Assembly (NCBI GenBank): GCA_959602645.1
Contig: CAUGTZ010000013.1
Location: 6,576-70,575 of the forward strand
Direction of reading: 5' to 3'
DNA: 64,000 nt
Source of the DNA: an uncultured Collinsella sp.
Lineage (GTDB): Bacteria; Actinomycetota; Coriobacteriia; Coriobacteriales; Coriobacteriaceae
In this document: positions 6,556-14,758 of the stretch, piece after piece
Layout of the letters: each line of letters opens with the position of its first letter
How positions within the stretch are numbered: the first letter of the stretch is position 1
Notes under the pieces: generated by a model
The model's input: only the letters and a program-made list of their open reading frames with translations
Databases searched by the model: none
What the model was told of the DNA's origin: nothing
Made by a program: the position numbers and the translations under genes

Positions 6556-8231
6556 TGAAGGAGCTTTCCGAGGTCCTGCAGGATTGGGAGGCCGTGATCG
6601 GCCTGGAGATCCATACCGAGCTCACCGCACTCGATACCAAGATGTTCTGCAACTGCAGGCTCAGCCACGATGACGAGCCCAACGCCAACGTGTGCCCGGT
6701 GTGCCTGGGCCTACCTGGCGCCCTGCCGGTGCCTAACAAGCGCGCCATCGAGAGCATCGTCAAGGCCGGTCTCGCCATCAACTGCGAGATCCAGCGCCAC
6801 TCGATGTTCTACCGCAAGCACTACTTCTATCCCGACATGGCCAAGAACTTTCAGACCACACAGGGTCCGGTCGCCTTTGCCATGTACGGCCACCTGGACC
6901 TGGACGTGACCGGTCGCGGTGCCGCCGAGCGCCCCGACTGCGCGTTTGGCGAGGCCGAGGCCCAGAGTCTGGCGAGCGCCTCGGCCAACGCCGAGGGCCT
7001 GTCCACGTCCATGACATCGACCATGCGCGAGGGTAACCAGCGCGCCGGCCATCTGGCCAGCTATGACGCGTCCAACCTACAGATGCCCGAGCGTCGCGAG
7101 GACGGTTCCTACACGGTGCCCATCCGCATCCTGCGCATCCACATGGAGGAGGACGCCGCCAAGATGGTCCACGTGGGCGGTGCCGAGGGCCGCATTACCG
7201 CTGCGGCCGAGTCGCTCGTCGACTACAACCGCTGCGGCACGCCTTTGATTGAGCTCGTGACTGAGCCTGATCTGCGCACGCCCGAGGAGGCTCGCCTGTT
7301 TATGGAAAAGCTCCGTCGCATCTTTGTGACGCTGGGCATTTCTGACTGCTCCATGGAGAAGGGTTCCATGCGCTGCGACGGCAACGTGTCGCTGCGCCGC
7401 CGTGGCGAGACCAAGCTGGGCACCAAGACCGAGCTTAAGAACCTCAACTCGTTCAAGAGCCTGCACGATGGCCTTGCCTATGAGATCTGCCGTCAGGCAG
7501 AGGTGCTCGAGGAGGGCGGAATCATCTATCAGGAGACCCGCCACTGGGAGCCCAGTCGCAAGCGCACCGTGGTCATGCGTGTGAAGGAGACGGCCGACGA
7601 CTATCGTCTGTTCCCCGATCCCGATCTGGCGCCGTTCGATTTGGACGACGAGTTCATCGACCGCTGCCGTGGCGAGATCCCCGAGCTGCCCGATGCCAAG
7701 CGCGTCCGTTTTGAGGCCGACTTTGGCATTAAGACGGCCGATGCCGAGCAGATTGCCGGCGACCCCGAGTTTGCCGACTTCTTTGAGGCCGCCGCTGCCG
7801 GTATGGCTGGCAAAGAGGCCCAGACGGTCGCAAACCTGCTGGTCAACGAGATGATCGCCTACCTTAAGGGCGCGGGCGTCTCGCTGGCCGAGTCCGGCAT
7901 CGCGCCGGCTCAGGTGGCGGCGCTTGCCAAGCTGCTGGCGACCGATGCCATCAGCTCCAACCAGGCGCACGAGGTCTTTGAGGCCATGGCCCAAACTGGC
8001 GACGACCCCAACAAGATTGTCGACGAGCGTGGTATGCGTCAGGTGAGCGACGCCGCCGCGCTGCAGCCGATCGTGGACGAGGTACTGGCAAACTGTGCCG
8101 ATCAGGCGCAGCAGTATCGTGACGGCAACCAGAAGGTCATCGGCTTTTTGGTGGGCCAGTGCATGAAAGCGAGCCGCGGCAAGGGCAACCCGAAGCTCTT
8201 CAACGAGTTGCTGAGAACGTCGCTCTCGTAA
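6555..8231 (+). CDS. gatB: Aspartyl/glutamyl-tRNA amidotransferase subunit B
   Basis: 558 aa, longer than the roughly 475-500 aa usual for GatB. It opens with WEAVIGLEIHTEL, the start of the cradle domain that phosphorylates and amidates the tRNA-bound Glu or Asp. A Cys pair near C-N-C and C-P-V-C-L (about 31-55) is in place for the structural zinc. The C-terminal third is the helical plus YqeY-like tail domain that binds tRNA, ending GNPKLFNELLRTSLS. The start overlaps the gatA stop. Five bases after its stop begins the long inverted-repeat element at 8237. Confidence 0.97.
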   Translation: MKELSEVLQDWEAVIGLEIHTELTALDTKMFCNCRLSHDDEPNANVCPVCLGLPGALPVPNKRAIESIVKAGLAINCEIQRHSMFYRKHYFYPDMAKNFQTTQGPVAFAMYGHLDLDVTGRGAAERPDCAFGEAEAQSLASASANAEGLSTSMTSTMREGNQRAGHLASYDASNLQMPERREDGSYTVPIRILRIHMEEDAAKMVHVGGAEGRITAAAESLVDYNRCGTPLIELVTEPDLRTPEEARLFMEKLRRIFVTLGISDCSMEKGSMRCDGNVSLRRRGETKLGTKTELKNLNSFKSLHDGLAYEICRQAEVLEEGGIIYQETRHWEPSRKRTVVMRVKETADDYRLFPDPDLAPFDLDDEFIDRCRGEIPELPDAKRVRFEADFGIKTADAEQIAGDPEFADFFEAAAAGMAGKEAQTVANLLVNEMIAYLKGAGVSLAESGIAPAQVAALAKLLATDAISSNQAHEVFEAMAQTGDDPNKIVDERGMRQVSDAAALQPIVDEVLANCADQAQQYRDGNQKVIGFLVGQCMKASRGKGNPKLFNELLRTSLS

Positions 8232-8236
8232 ACGGG

Positions 8237-8375
8237 AACCCGGGAGCCCCGGCAGAGCGGGTGCTTCCTCAAAATTTCGAACAGTCCTGCGCAAGACGAA
8301 GGCCAGATTAAGTGGCCTTCTTTGCGTGCGGAACTCATTTTGAGCAAGCACCCGCCCTGCCGGGGCTCCCGGGTT
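8237..8375 (+). ncRNA. Candidate structured 3' element, family copy 1
   Basis: Two 39-base arms (8237-8275 and 8337-8375) are inverted with two mismatches and enclose a 60-nt core. The core carries TCGAACAGTCCTG (8277-8289), ATTAAGTG (8307-8314) and CGTGCGGAACTC (8325-8336), with a perfect inner stem GAAGGCCA/TGGCCTTC. The element at 23662-23803, read on the other strand, has the same three blocks at identical spacing. Its inner stem has different bases that still pair. In both cases the element starts 5-13 bases after an upstream gene and lies on that gene's strand. A structured 3' UTR RNA or a hairpin-type mobile repeat is inferred; a terminator role is possible but there is no long T-run. 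Confidence 0.65.
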
Positions 8376-8424
8376 CTGTGACGACTCGGCCGTTCGGGTC
8401 AGGTAGGCTGAATGGAATTTGGTG

Positions 8425-8454
8425 ATGAGGGCGCCGTTGGCGCCCTCATTCTTT
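8425..8454 (+). terminator. Terminator hairpin downstream of gatCAB
   Basis: An 11-bp perfect stem ATGAGGGCGCC/GGCGCCCTCAT with a 3-nt loop, followed by TCTTT. It probably ends the gatCAB transcript after the structured element. Confidence 0.75.
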
Positions 8455-8469
8455 ATGGATGTTGAAAAC

Positions 8470-8650
8470 GAAGGTGAATACTTTTCCGCGAAGTGAACGA
8501 CCTATTTTGGACCCCTGAAACATCAACACTTTTCTGGTTCGGTTTCCTGCGGTTTTTGTCGAGTTTTCCCTGCGGTTTTGCTGCGAAAAAATGCGGATGC
8601 TTCGGGGGCCCAATTTTGCTCGTTCACTTCGCGGAAAACCATTCACCTTC
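8470..8650. repeat. 181-bp long imperfect palindrome (MITE-like)
   Basis: The arms at 8470-8500 and 8620-8650 (31 bases) match in 29 positions, with the shared core CCGCGAAGTGAACGA. Weaker pairing continues inward (for example TATTTTGGACCCC against GGGGGCCCAATTTTG). No protein-like frame covers it. The size, AT-rich centre and long terminal inverted repeats suit a miniature inverted-repeat element or a long hairpin RNA. No second copy is seen in the window. The remaining bases to 8765 show nothing else. Confidence 0.6.
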
Positions 8651-8765
8651 AATTTGCTGGAGGGAAGAGGGCCTCCTCTTTGGCGTCACGGATGTGCATC
8701 GCGGCGGGCGGATCGCCAGAAGCTGGCTGTTCCGCACCTTAAGATTTCCAAAAAGTTAACCTTTG

Positions 8766-8797
8766 TTGACCTCAATAGTTAGATAAACTAAACTATT
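8766..8797 (+). promoter_or_regulatory. Promoter with overlapping palindromes for the metal ATPase operon
   Basis: TTGACC (8766-8771), 17 bases, TAAACT (8789-8794). Two overlapping inverted repeats cover the spacer and -10: TAGTT-AGATA-AACTA (8776-8790) and AATAGTT-N10-AACTATT (8774-8797). The shape resembles DtxR/MntR-type metal-repressor sites, which would fit the P-type ATPase downstream; that link is inference. The leader to 8881 carries two small hairpins (GGTGCTGAGGCACC and GCCGC-N7-GCGGC). Confidence 0.65.
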
Positions 8798-8881
8798 TTC
8801 CAAAAGTGTGCTCGAGCAAACTTGTTTACTCGGGTGCTGAGGCACCATGCCGCGTCCAATGCGGCAAAAGGGAGAAGCAAC

Positions 8882-9127
8882 ATGAAGAAGTCGACGTTCA
8901 ATACCCTGCTTGTCGGTGGCGGTTTTCTGCTTGGCACGGCCGGCATCAAGCTGCTTACCAGCGCTCCGGTCAAGAATGTCTGCGTGCAGGGTATTGCGTG
9001 CGGTATGCGCATCAAGAACGGCTACCAGGACATGGTCGAGCAGGCCAAGGCTAATGTCGACGACATGGTTGCCGAGGCTGCTTACATCACCCAGAGCGAG
9101 GCCGCTGCTGACGAGGCAGCCGAGTAA
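8882..9127 (+). CDS. DUF6110-like small membrane protein
   Basis: 81 aa from the ATG at 8882 (GGGAGAAG upstream). There is one hydrophobic segment near the N-terminus (TLLVGGGFLLGTAGIKLL), then a conserved-looking region with two cysteines (VKNVCVQGIACGMRIKNGYQ) and an acidic tail. Small proteins of this kind (DUF6110 in my recollection) lie directly upstream of heavy-metal P-type ATPases in gut Firmicutes and Coriobacteria, as here, 18 bases before the ATPase start. A role as accessory or chaperone to the pump is inferred; the two Cys could bind metal. Confidence 0.7.
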   Translation: MKKSTFNTLLVGGGFLLGTAGIKLLTSAPVKNVCVQGIACGMRIKNGYQDMVEQAKANVDDMVAEAAYITQSEAAADEAAE

Positions 9128-9145
9128 CGCTCCCAGGCACAAACT

Positions 9146-11221
9146 ATGAGATTCTCGATTATTAGCGAGATCCCCGGCAGGACCCGTCTTCAATTGGCGG
9201 GTCCTGTGCCAGAGAGCGATCTCGATGCACTTCTTAAGCTTGGCGGCGACATCGACGGCGTGCACAAGGTGCGCGTCTACGGCCGCATCGGCCAGATGGC
9301 ACTCGAATACGACGAGCCACGTCGCGCGAGCGTGCTCGACGCCTTGGGCGCACTCGATGCTCAAGCTATCGCCGATGCCAAGTCGGGCTATGTGATGCAG
9401 CTTGAGCCGCGCAAGCACAAACTCGTTATGGACCTGGCGACACTCGTCGGCGCCCACTACGCGCGCCGCTGGTTCTTGCCGACGCCTCTGCGTGCGGTGT
9501 TTGTCGTGGCCGGTTACATGGCATTTTTGCGCGCTGCCCTTCATGAGCTGGCGCAGCCGCGCCTGACCGTTCCCGTGCTCGACGCTTCGGCCATCGGCAT
9601 TTCGTTCGTCAAGCGTGATGTCGACACCGCGGGCCAGACAATGTTCCTGCTCAACGTGGGCGAGCTGCTCGAGGACTACACCCGCGCCATGAGCGAAAAC
9701 GAGCTCATCAACTCGCTGCTCGATGTACCCGACAAGGCGCAAAAGGTCGTCGGCGATACCGAGGTAAGCGTTGCTGCGACCGAGCTCGAGCCCGGCGATC
9801 TGGTCGCCGTGCGCACTGGCATGTCCATTTGCATCGACGGTGTCGTCGGGCAGGGGAGCGCTATGGTCAACCAGGCGACCCTGACCGGCGAGCCGCTGGC
9901 CGTTGAGCGCAGCGTGGGCGACGACGTGTTCGCCGGTACCGTCGTGGAAGACGGCAGCATCTTGGTGCGCGTGCGCGCCAACACGGCGCAGACCAAACTG
10001 CGCTCGATCGTCTCGCTCGTGCAGACGGCCGACTCGCTCAAATCCGAGGGCCAGTCGCATATGGAGGACCTCGCCAACAAGATCGTCCCGTGGAACTTCC
10101 TGCTCGCGGGCCTGGTTGCGCTCACCACGCGCAGCCTTATCAAGACCTCGGCGGCGCTGATGGTCGACTACTCGTGCGCACTCAAGCTCACGGGTTCCGT
10201 CGCCGTCATGACCGCTATGAGCGATGCTGCCAAGATGGGCGTCATGGTCAAGGGCGCAAAGTACTTTGAGTCGTTTGCCAAGGCCGACACCATTGTGTTT
10301 GATAAGACTGGCACGCTCACCGAGGCGCAGCCGCGCCTGGCTTGCGTGCTGACGACCGACGGCTGGAGCGAGGACGAGGTCCTGCGCCTTTCCGCTTGCT
10401 TGGAGGAGCATTTCCCGCATCCGGTGGCGCGTGCCGTGGTCAACGCCGCCCTCGAGCGCGGGCTCGAGCACCGCGAGCGCCATGCCGCGGTCGAGTACAT
10501 CGTGGCGCACGGCATCGCTTCGTCCATCGAGGGGCGTCGCGCCATTATCGGTTCGGCGCACTTTATATTTGAGGACGAGGGTGCGCAGCTCGAGTCCGAC
10601 ATCAAGGAGCAAATCGAGCTCCAGATGCAAGGCCTGTCGCCGCTGTATCTGGCGGTCGACGGCAAGGTCGTCGGCGTGCTCGGCATCGAGGATCCGCTCA
10701 AGCCCGGCGTCCGTGAGGCCATCGCCGACCTACATGCGCTGGGCGTCAAGCATGTCGTTATGCTCACGGGCGATTCGGAGCGCACGGCCGAGCGCATTGC
10801 GCGCGAGGCGGGTGTCGACGAGTTTAAGGCCGAGCTGCTGCCCGAGGACAAGTACGCCTATGTGGAGCGCATTAAGGGTGAGGGGCGCCACGTTGCCATG
10901 GTGGGCGACGGCGTCAACGATTCGCCGGCACTCGGTTTGGCCGACGTGGGGCTGGCAATGGGTGGCGGAAGCGACATCGCCAAGGAGGTCGCCGATATCA
11001 TCCTGACCGACACGGATCTGGCCGCGATCGTGCGTTTGCGCCGCATGAGCCAGGGCCTCATTGATCGTCTGACGAGCTCCTACTCTAAGGTGATGCTCAC
11101 CAACTCGGCGCTGTTGGCATTGGGTATTACCGGCGCGATTACCCCGCAGACGTCGTCACTGCTGCACAACGGCTCGACGATTGCCTACAGCCTGAGCAAC
11201 GCGAAGGCTTACCTGCGTTAG
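9146..11221 (+). CDS. Heavy-metal translocating P1B-type ATPase
   Basis: 691 aa. P-type motifs are in order: TGEP (247-250), the phosphorylated Asp386 in DKTGTLT, the H-P pair in EEHFPHPVA, and GDGVNDSPA. The N-terminus (ISEIPGRTRLQL) resembles an HMA-like ferredoxin-fold domain but lacks a CxxC metal site. In the transmembrane metal-binding helix the usual C-P-C/S-P-C is replaced by Y-S-C-A-L-K (Ser343, Cys344), so the ion cannot be read from the standard P1B subgroups. The pump most likely exports a transition metal across the cytoplasmic membrane. It is co-transcribed with the small DUF6110-like protein from a palindrome-bearing promoter. Confidence 0.92.
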   Translation: MRFSIISEIPGRTRLQLAGPVPESDLDALLKLGGDIDGVHKVRVYGRIGQMALEYDEPRRASVLDALGALDAQAIADAKSGYVMQLEPRKHKLVMDLATLVGAHYARRWFLPTPLRAVFVVAGYMAFLRAALHELAQPRLTVPVLDASAIGISFVKRDVDTAGQTMFLLNVGELLEDYTRAMSENELINSLLDVPDKAQKVVGDTEVSVAATELEPGDLVAVRTGMSICIDGVVGQGSAMVNQATLTGEPLAVERSVGDDVFAGTVVEDGSILVRVRANTAQTKLRSIVSLVQTADSLKSEGQSHMEDLANKIVPWNFLLAGLVALTTRSLIKTSAALMVDYSCALKLTGSVAVMTAMSDAAKMGVMVKGAKYFESFAKADTIVFDKTGTLTEAQPRLACVLTTDGWSEDEVLRLSACLEEHFPHPVARAVVNAALERGLEHRERHAAVEYIVAHGIASSIEGRRAIIGSAHFIFEDEGAQLESDIKEQIELQMQGLSPLYLAVDGKVVGVLGIEDPLKPGVREAIADLHALGVKHVVMLTGDSERTAERIAREAGVDEFKAELLPEDKYAYVERIKGEGRHVAMVGDGVNDSPALGLADVGLAMGGGSDIAKEVADIILTDTDLAAIVRLRRMSQGLIDRLTSSYSKVMLTNSALLALGITGAITPQTSSLLHNGSTIAYSLSNAKAYLR

Positions 11222-11245
11222 CAGACGTGTTCGCCCACGTTATCT

Positions 11246-11292
11246 GGCCTGCGCCCAGACGGCATCGGTGTCGTCCGGGCGCAGGCCTTTTG
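11246..11292 (+). terminator. Terminator of the metal ATPase operon
   Basis: An 11-bp stem GGCCTGCGCCC/GGGCGCAGGCC with a 20-base loop and TTTT. Confidence 0.8.
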
Positions 11293-11295
11293 CAT

Positions 11296-11344
11296 TTGAC
11301 CATTTGCTAGCTTCTCTATATAGTGTTGCTAGCGGGGCTAGCAA
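11296..11344 (+). promoter_or_regulatory. Promoter and operator of the RHH/PIN toxin-antitoxin operon
   Basis: TTGACC (11296-11301), 17 bases, TATAGT (11319-11324). GCTAGC palindromes occur once in the spacer (11306-11311) and twice as a perfect inverted repeat, TTGCTAGC-GGG-GCTAGCAA (11326-11344), over the start of transcription. Repeated short palindromes at the promoter are what autoregulating RHH antitoxins bind, so the first gene is the likely repressor. Confidence 0.8.
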
Positions 11345-11364
11345 TTGAAGGGAGCGGGATCAAC

Positions 11365-11718
11365 GTGGGTGCTGTTAGCGGCATGGCGCAGGTGAACGTT
11401 CGCGTGGATCGCCAGGTCAAGGACCATGCGGAGGAAGCGTTGCGGCTTTCGGGCGGGTCACTGCCCGAGCTCATCAAAAAGGTGGTGGCCAAGGTCGCGC
11501 AGGGTGGCGGGCAGTGCGAGGAAGTGCTTGCGGCCGTCGACGGCCGGCGGCAGACCGTCGCGCCCGATACTCCGTTCGCCGCATCATGGGCAGCGGCAGA
11601 CCGGCTTTATGCAGATTTGGGCATCGCTACGTCGCCCGTATCCGACGATCGCGATTGGGACACAATCTATTCCGAAGCCATGGACGAGCGCTATCGCCAA
11701 AAGGAGATGATCCTGTGA
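11365..11718 (+). CDS. Ribbon-helix-helix antitoxin (RelB/DinJ-like)
   Basis: 117 aa from GTG 11365, nine bases after GGGAG. An ATG at 11383 is an alternative; codons further upstream lie in the promoter. The first 45 residues (QVNVRVDRQVKDHAEEALRL, then GGSLPELIKKVV) fit the beta strand and two helices of an RHH DNA-binding domain. The C-terminal part would wrap the toxin. Its stop overlaps the start of the PIN toxin gene (GTGA), which is typical of antitoxin-first operons. It is expected to repress its own GCTAGC operators. Confidence 0.8.
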   Translation: MGAVSGMAQVNVRVDRQVKDHAEEALRLSGGSLPELIKKVVAKVAQGGGQCEEVLAAVDGRRQTVAPDTPFAASWAAADRLYADLGIATSPVSDDRDWDTIYSEAMDERYRQKEMIL

Positions 11719-12230
11719 GCGGGGCTCCCCTCAAAATAATGGTGGACGCCAACGTATGGGTTGATTCGTTTTGCGTCGACCATGCCGAGTCGCTTGCCGC
11801 GCGTGCGTTTATTGGGCAGGCGGCGGAGGCAGGGGCATTGATGTTCTTTCCGGTGCATATCGCCAAGGACGTGCTGTACGTTGTCCAACACGAGCTGAAG
11901 CGTAGCGTTCTTGCCAGTGGGGGAGCGCTCGACGAGGCATCTGCCCGTGCAATTGGCGATGCGGCGCTGGCGTTTGTTCGGAACATGACCGAAAACGCCA
12001 CGGCCGTGGGTGCAGATGCGTCGGACCTTTGGCTGGCCGACAAATACTTAGCGCTCCATCGCGATTACGAGGACAACTTGGTACTCGCCGCATGCAAACG
12101 CGCGCAGGTCGATTACTTGGTGACCAACGATCGCAAGCTGCTCGAACATGCCGATCTTGCAGCAAAGACCCCGCGCCAAATGATGCCGATTCTTGCTTTG
12201 GCCGAACGCGGCGGCGCGGCTATCGGTTGA
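11715..12230 (+). CDS. PIN-domain ribonuclease toxin
   Basis: 171 aa from GTG 11715, with AAGGAG five to ten bases upstream and a four-base overlap with the antitoxin stop. PIN acidic residues are visible: the first Asp in MVDANVWVDSF, a second cluster ASDLWLADKYLAL, and DYEDNLVLAACKRAQVDYLV, then TNDRKLL. These proteins are Mg-dependent RNases, often cutting tRNA or mRNA, and are blocked by their antitoxin. A longer open frame upstream overlaps the antitoxin gene and is not used. Confidence 0.85.
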   Translation: MSGAPLKIMVDANVWVDSFCVDHAESLAARAFIGQAAEAGALMFFPVHIAKDVLYVVQHELKRSVLASGGALDEASARAIGDAALAFVRNMTENATAVGADASDLWLADKYLALHRDYEDNLVLAACKRAQVDYLVTNDRKLLEHADLAAKTPRQMMPILALAERGGAAIG

Positions 12231-12288
12231 CGCAAACTGTTTGCGGGCCTCTTGGACGACGATGCGCCAAGGGACCCGCGTCTGCTAT

Positions 12289-12723
12289 TTACAAAAGCTC
12301 GGCCTTAATGGCGGGACTTTCTGCGAGCTGCTCGACTGCCTTTTCGTCGGAGCTGTCGAGTGCTGCCAGACTGCGGTAGACCCACTCGTTGACCTGGGTG
12401 TTCTTGACGCCTGCGGTCTGCATAAGGGCGCCTACCTCGCGGATTGCTGCGAGCAGATCGGCTTTGGGACCCGCGAGCTCGACCTCGATGCCGTGGTAGG
12501 CGGCCACGCCGCGGTTCTCACTCACGTGGTCGATAAAGCCCTCGACGGTTTCAAGCTGCTGGGCGAGAGCTGCATCATCGTCAGCGTCCAGCGCGACGAG
12601 TGCGTTCGATACCGTGAGGGCAGGATGTCCGCAGGGGACAAAGCCCTCGATGACATCCATAGCTTCGGTAATGGTTGAGCCCAGGCCTGCGAGGGCATTG
12701 ACGAGTTGCTGCTTGGTATCCAT
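12289..12723 (-). CDS. Conserved-looking hypothetical protein, 144 aa
   Basis: AAAGGAC lies before the ATG. The protein is acidic, all soluble and mostly helical in appearance (KQQLVNALAGLGSTITEAMD; ADDDAALAQQLETVEGFIDH), with no motif I recognise and no signal peptide. It converges on the PIN toxin gene and diverges from tmRNA, standing alone with its own promoter region. Codon use matches the core genes around it. Confidence 0.65.
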   Translation of the reverse strand: MDTKQQLVNALAGLGSTITEAMDVIEGFVPCGHPALTVSNALVALDADDDAALAQQLETVEGFIDHVSENRGVAAYHGIEVELAGPKADLLAAIREVGALMQTAGVKNTQVNEWVYRSLAALDSSDEKAVEQLAESPAIKAELL

Positions 12724-12962
12724 AACGGTCCTTTCGACGGGTCAATTCTGCTTGGCGAAAATATACGTGACGCGATCGGTAGCAAAAGTGCGAAGTGCGG
12801 CGCACATTGGGGTCTTCACAGCTCGTGCATAGAACAGCTGTCCGCTTTCAGAACGTGGTAAGATAACACTCCACGAGCGGGGCTCGCCCCGTATGTTCCT
12901 TGAAAAGTCGACGGTTATCGGGTGTTTGCAGGCCCGATACCATCCAGACTTTCCCGACATCC

Positions 12963-13326
12963 GGGGGCGACTGGTTTCGACACGATAGCTCTGAGAGAGG
13001 AAGCAAGCCGAGGTCTCCTCGCCTCGTTAAACAGGGGTACCGTCAAATTGAATTGACAACAACTCTTCTTTTGAGCCTATGGCTCTCGCTGCTTAGTTTA
13101 TAGCGGCGCGTCAACCCGGTGATTTCCCCGACACCGGCGCGACGTCATGTTAGGGGAATGCTCCTGCGCACGTAATCGGTATGGCGCAGGCTAAGATCGA
13201 ACCGGTTGGGATGCTGCGAGCGTGTCGCTGCGCGCAAAGCGTCCGAGACTAAACCAGCGACTGAGCTTGGAGATGCCAATCAGGGGGCTTTCGTGGACCG
13301 GAGTTCGATTCTCCGCGCCTCCACCA
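12963..13326 (+). ncRNA. ssrA: Transfer-messenger RNA (tmRNA)
   Basis: The 5' end GGGGGCGACTGGTTTCGACA and the 3' end GTTCGATTCTCCGCGCCTCC-ACCA form the tRNA-like part; the seven-base acceptor stem pairs with one G-U, and CCA is encoded. The tag frame runs from 13055 to a TAG at 13094-13096 and reads DNNSSFEPMALAA, ending in the ALAA degradation signal. It is a one-piece molecule of 364 nt. tmRNA rescues stalled ribosomes and marks the product for proteolysis. No smpB gene is adjacent. A TAAGAT hexamer at 12859 may belong to its promoter; a hairpin at 12915-12938 lies in the leader removed by RNase P. Confidence 0.95.
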
Positions 13327-13334
13327 ATAGTTAC

Positions 13335-13371
13335 AGGCAGGTAGATATTCGTATCTACCTGCCTTTTCATT
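13335..13371 (+). terminator. tmRNA terminator
   Basis: A perfect 13-bp stem AGGCAGGTAGATA/TATCTACCTGCCT with a TTCG tetraloop and TTTCATTT. Confidence 0.9.
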
Positions 13372-13382
13372 TCTAGCCCGTA

Positions 13383-13613
13383 CCGCGGAGAATCGAACTC
13401 TGTGCAGGGCGCGAGCGTAAAGAAAACGCGTAAGCGTTTTTAGCCCGCGGGCGAGGACGCCGGCAGGCGGCCGAAGCCGGTGCGTGTTCGCGAAGCAAAC
13501 ACGCGGATTCTTCGCGCAAAGCCCCAGCCAAAACAGATGTGCTGCCGACGGCATTTCTGCTGGCTGTGCCCCGCGCCGACAGATCCCCTTCATCCGCGGA
13601 GAATCGAACTCTG
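13383..13613. repeat. Two inverted partial copies of the tmRNA 3' end
   Basis: CCGCGGAGAATCGAACTCTG occurs at 13383-13402 and at 13594-13613. Its central 16 bases are the exact reverse complement of the tmRNA T-arm region at 13301-13316. The 190 bases between the copies hold no convincing gene. The 3' ends of tmRNA are classic integration sites, so these may be scars of lost elements; a chance T-arm likeness is possible but two identical 20-mers make it less so. Confidence 0.55.
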
Positions 13614-13685
13614 CTCCAAAACCCATGCGCCCTCCATCCCAAAACTGGGTAGAAGAAAGCCAAAACGCAATCGCAGGAGGTCAAT

Positions 13686-14564
13686 ATGACTGCAGAAGAT
13701 AAGGCAAAGAACGCCGGCAAGGTCGCGCTCGTCTTGGAGGGTGGCAGTTTTCGTGGGCAGTTTACCGCCGGCGTGCTCGACGTTCTCATGGAGGCCGGTG
13801 TCGAAATTCCGGCGGTGTACGGCGTCTCGGCCGGTGCGCTCAACGGCGTCAACTACAAGTCGCACCAGATCGGCCGCACCAACCGAGTCAATTTGACCTT
13901 CTGCAACGACAGCCGCTACATGGGCGCCGCGTCGTTTGCGTCCACGGGTTCCATCGTGGGCTACGACTTTATCTTCAACGACGTCCAGGACCGCCTGGAT
14001 CCTTTTGATAACGAGACGTTCGACGCGAGCCCCATTGAGATGTACGCCGTCGCGACGGACATGCTCTTTGGAACCGCCACGTACCTCCCGGTCAAAAGCG
14101 CCGTGCTCGATCTCGACGCCGTGCGCGCCTCGACCTCGCTGCCGCTGGTGACGCCGCCGGTCGAGATTGACGGGCACAAATACGTCGACGGCGGCGTGGC
14201 CGATTCGGTTCCTATCGAGCATGTGCTCGAGGAGGCCGGCTTCGAGCGCGCGGTTGTTATTGTCACGCAGGACCGCTCGTACGAGAAAAAGCCCTACGAG
14301 TTTATGCCTGCCGCGCGCGCCCGCTATGCCGACTACCCCTACCTGCTCGAGGCCATCGAGACGCGCCACGACCGCTATAACATCCAGCGCATGCATCTGT
14401 GGAAGTATGAGCGCGAGGGCCGCGCGCTGGTCGTTGCTCCGCAAAAGCCGGTCGAGGTCGGCCATGTCGAGCACGATCCGGCAAAGCTTTTGGACCTGTA
14501 TATCCAGGGCCGTCAGGAGGCAAAGCGCCTGCTCGCGGAAATCCAAGAGTTCGTTGAGCGCTAG
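13686..14564 (+). CDS. Patatin-like phospholipase family protein
   Basis: 292 aa; AGGAGGTCAAT precedes the ATG. The patatin Ser-Asp dyad and oxyanion loop are clear: the glycine-rich GGSFRG (19-24), the nucleophile Ser48 in GVSAG, and Asp168 in YVDGGVADSVP. There is no signal peptide or membrane span, so it acts in the cytoplasm or at the inner membrane face. Bacterial members of this RssA/YjjU-like group are acyl hydrolases of unknown natural substrate. It is a single gene between tmRNA and the ribosomal protein operon. Confidence 0.9.
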   Translation: MTAEDKAKNAGKVALVLEGGSFRGQFTAGVLDVLMEAGVEIPAVYGVSAGALNGVNYKSHQIGRTNRVNLTFCNDSRYMGAASFASTGSIVGYDFIFNDVQDRLDPFDNETFDASPIEMYAVATDMLFGTATYLPVKSAVLDLDAVRASTSLPLVTPPVEIDGHKYVDGGVADSVPIEHVLEEAGFERAVVIVTQDRSYEKKPYEFMPAARARYADYPYLLEAIETRHDRYNIQRMHLWKYEREGRALVVAPQKPVEVGHVEHDPAKLLDLYIQGRQEAKRLLAEIQEFVER

Positions 14565-14664
14565 CGACGGCGAACCCTCAAAAAATGACAACAGCTAAAG
14601 AGTTGGAAAAATCACGGCTCGTGGATGACATGTGCAGAAACTCTGGTCGGAGCCAAAATACCTG

Positions 14665-14692
14665 TTGACTCGTACGGCGAGCGGGGTAATAT
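14665..14692 (+). promoter_or_regulatory. rplM-rpsI promoter
   Basis: TTGACT (14665-14670), 16 bases, TAATAT (14687-14692), about 60 bases before the rplM start. The leader shows no L13-type structured site that I can recognise. Confidence 0.7.
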
Positions 14693-14758
14693 GGACGGGT
14701 TACTTGCAGAGCCCCGTGAATCTCTGTAACAACACGTACTGTACATGGAGGAGTCTAA

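Noticed and set aside
8307..8322. Simple gatB terminator at the inner hairpin
   Set aside because: The hairpin is part of a larger conserved element with a second copy; the true terminator-like hairpin with a T-tail lies at 8425-8454.
11323..11364. Upstream start for the RHH antitoxin at 11323
   Set aside because: That codon lies inside the -10 box of the operon promoter, so it cannot be in the mRNA.
11514..11714. N-terminal extension of the PIN toxin
   Set aside because: It overlaps the antitoxin gene in another frame, and a good AAGGAG-GTG start exists at 11715.
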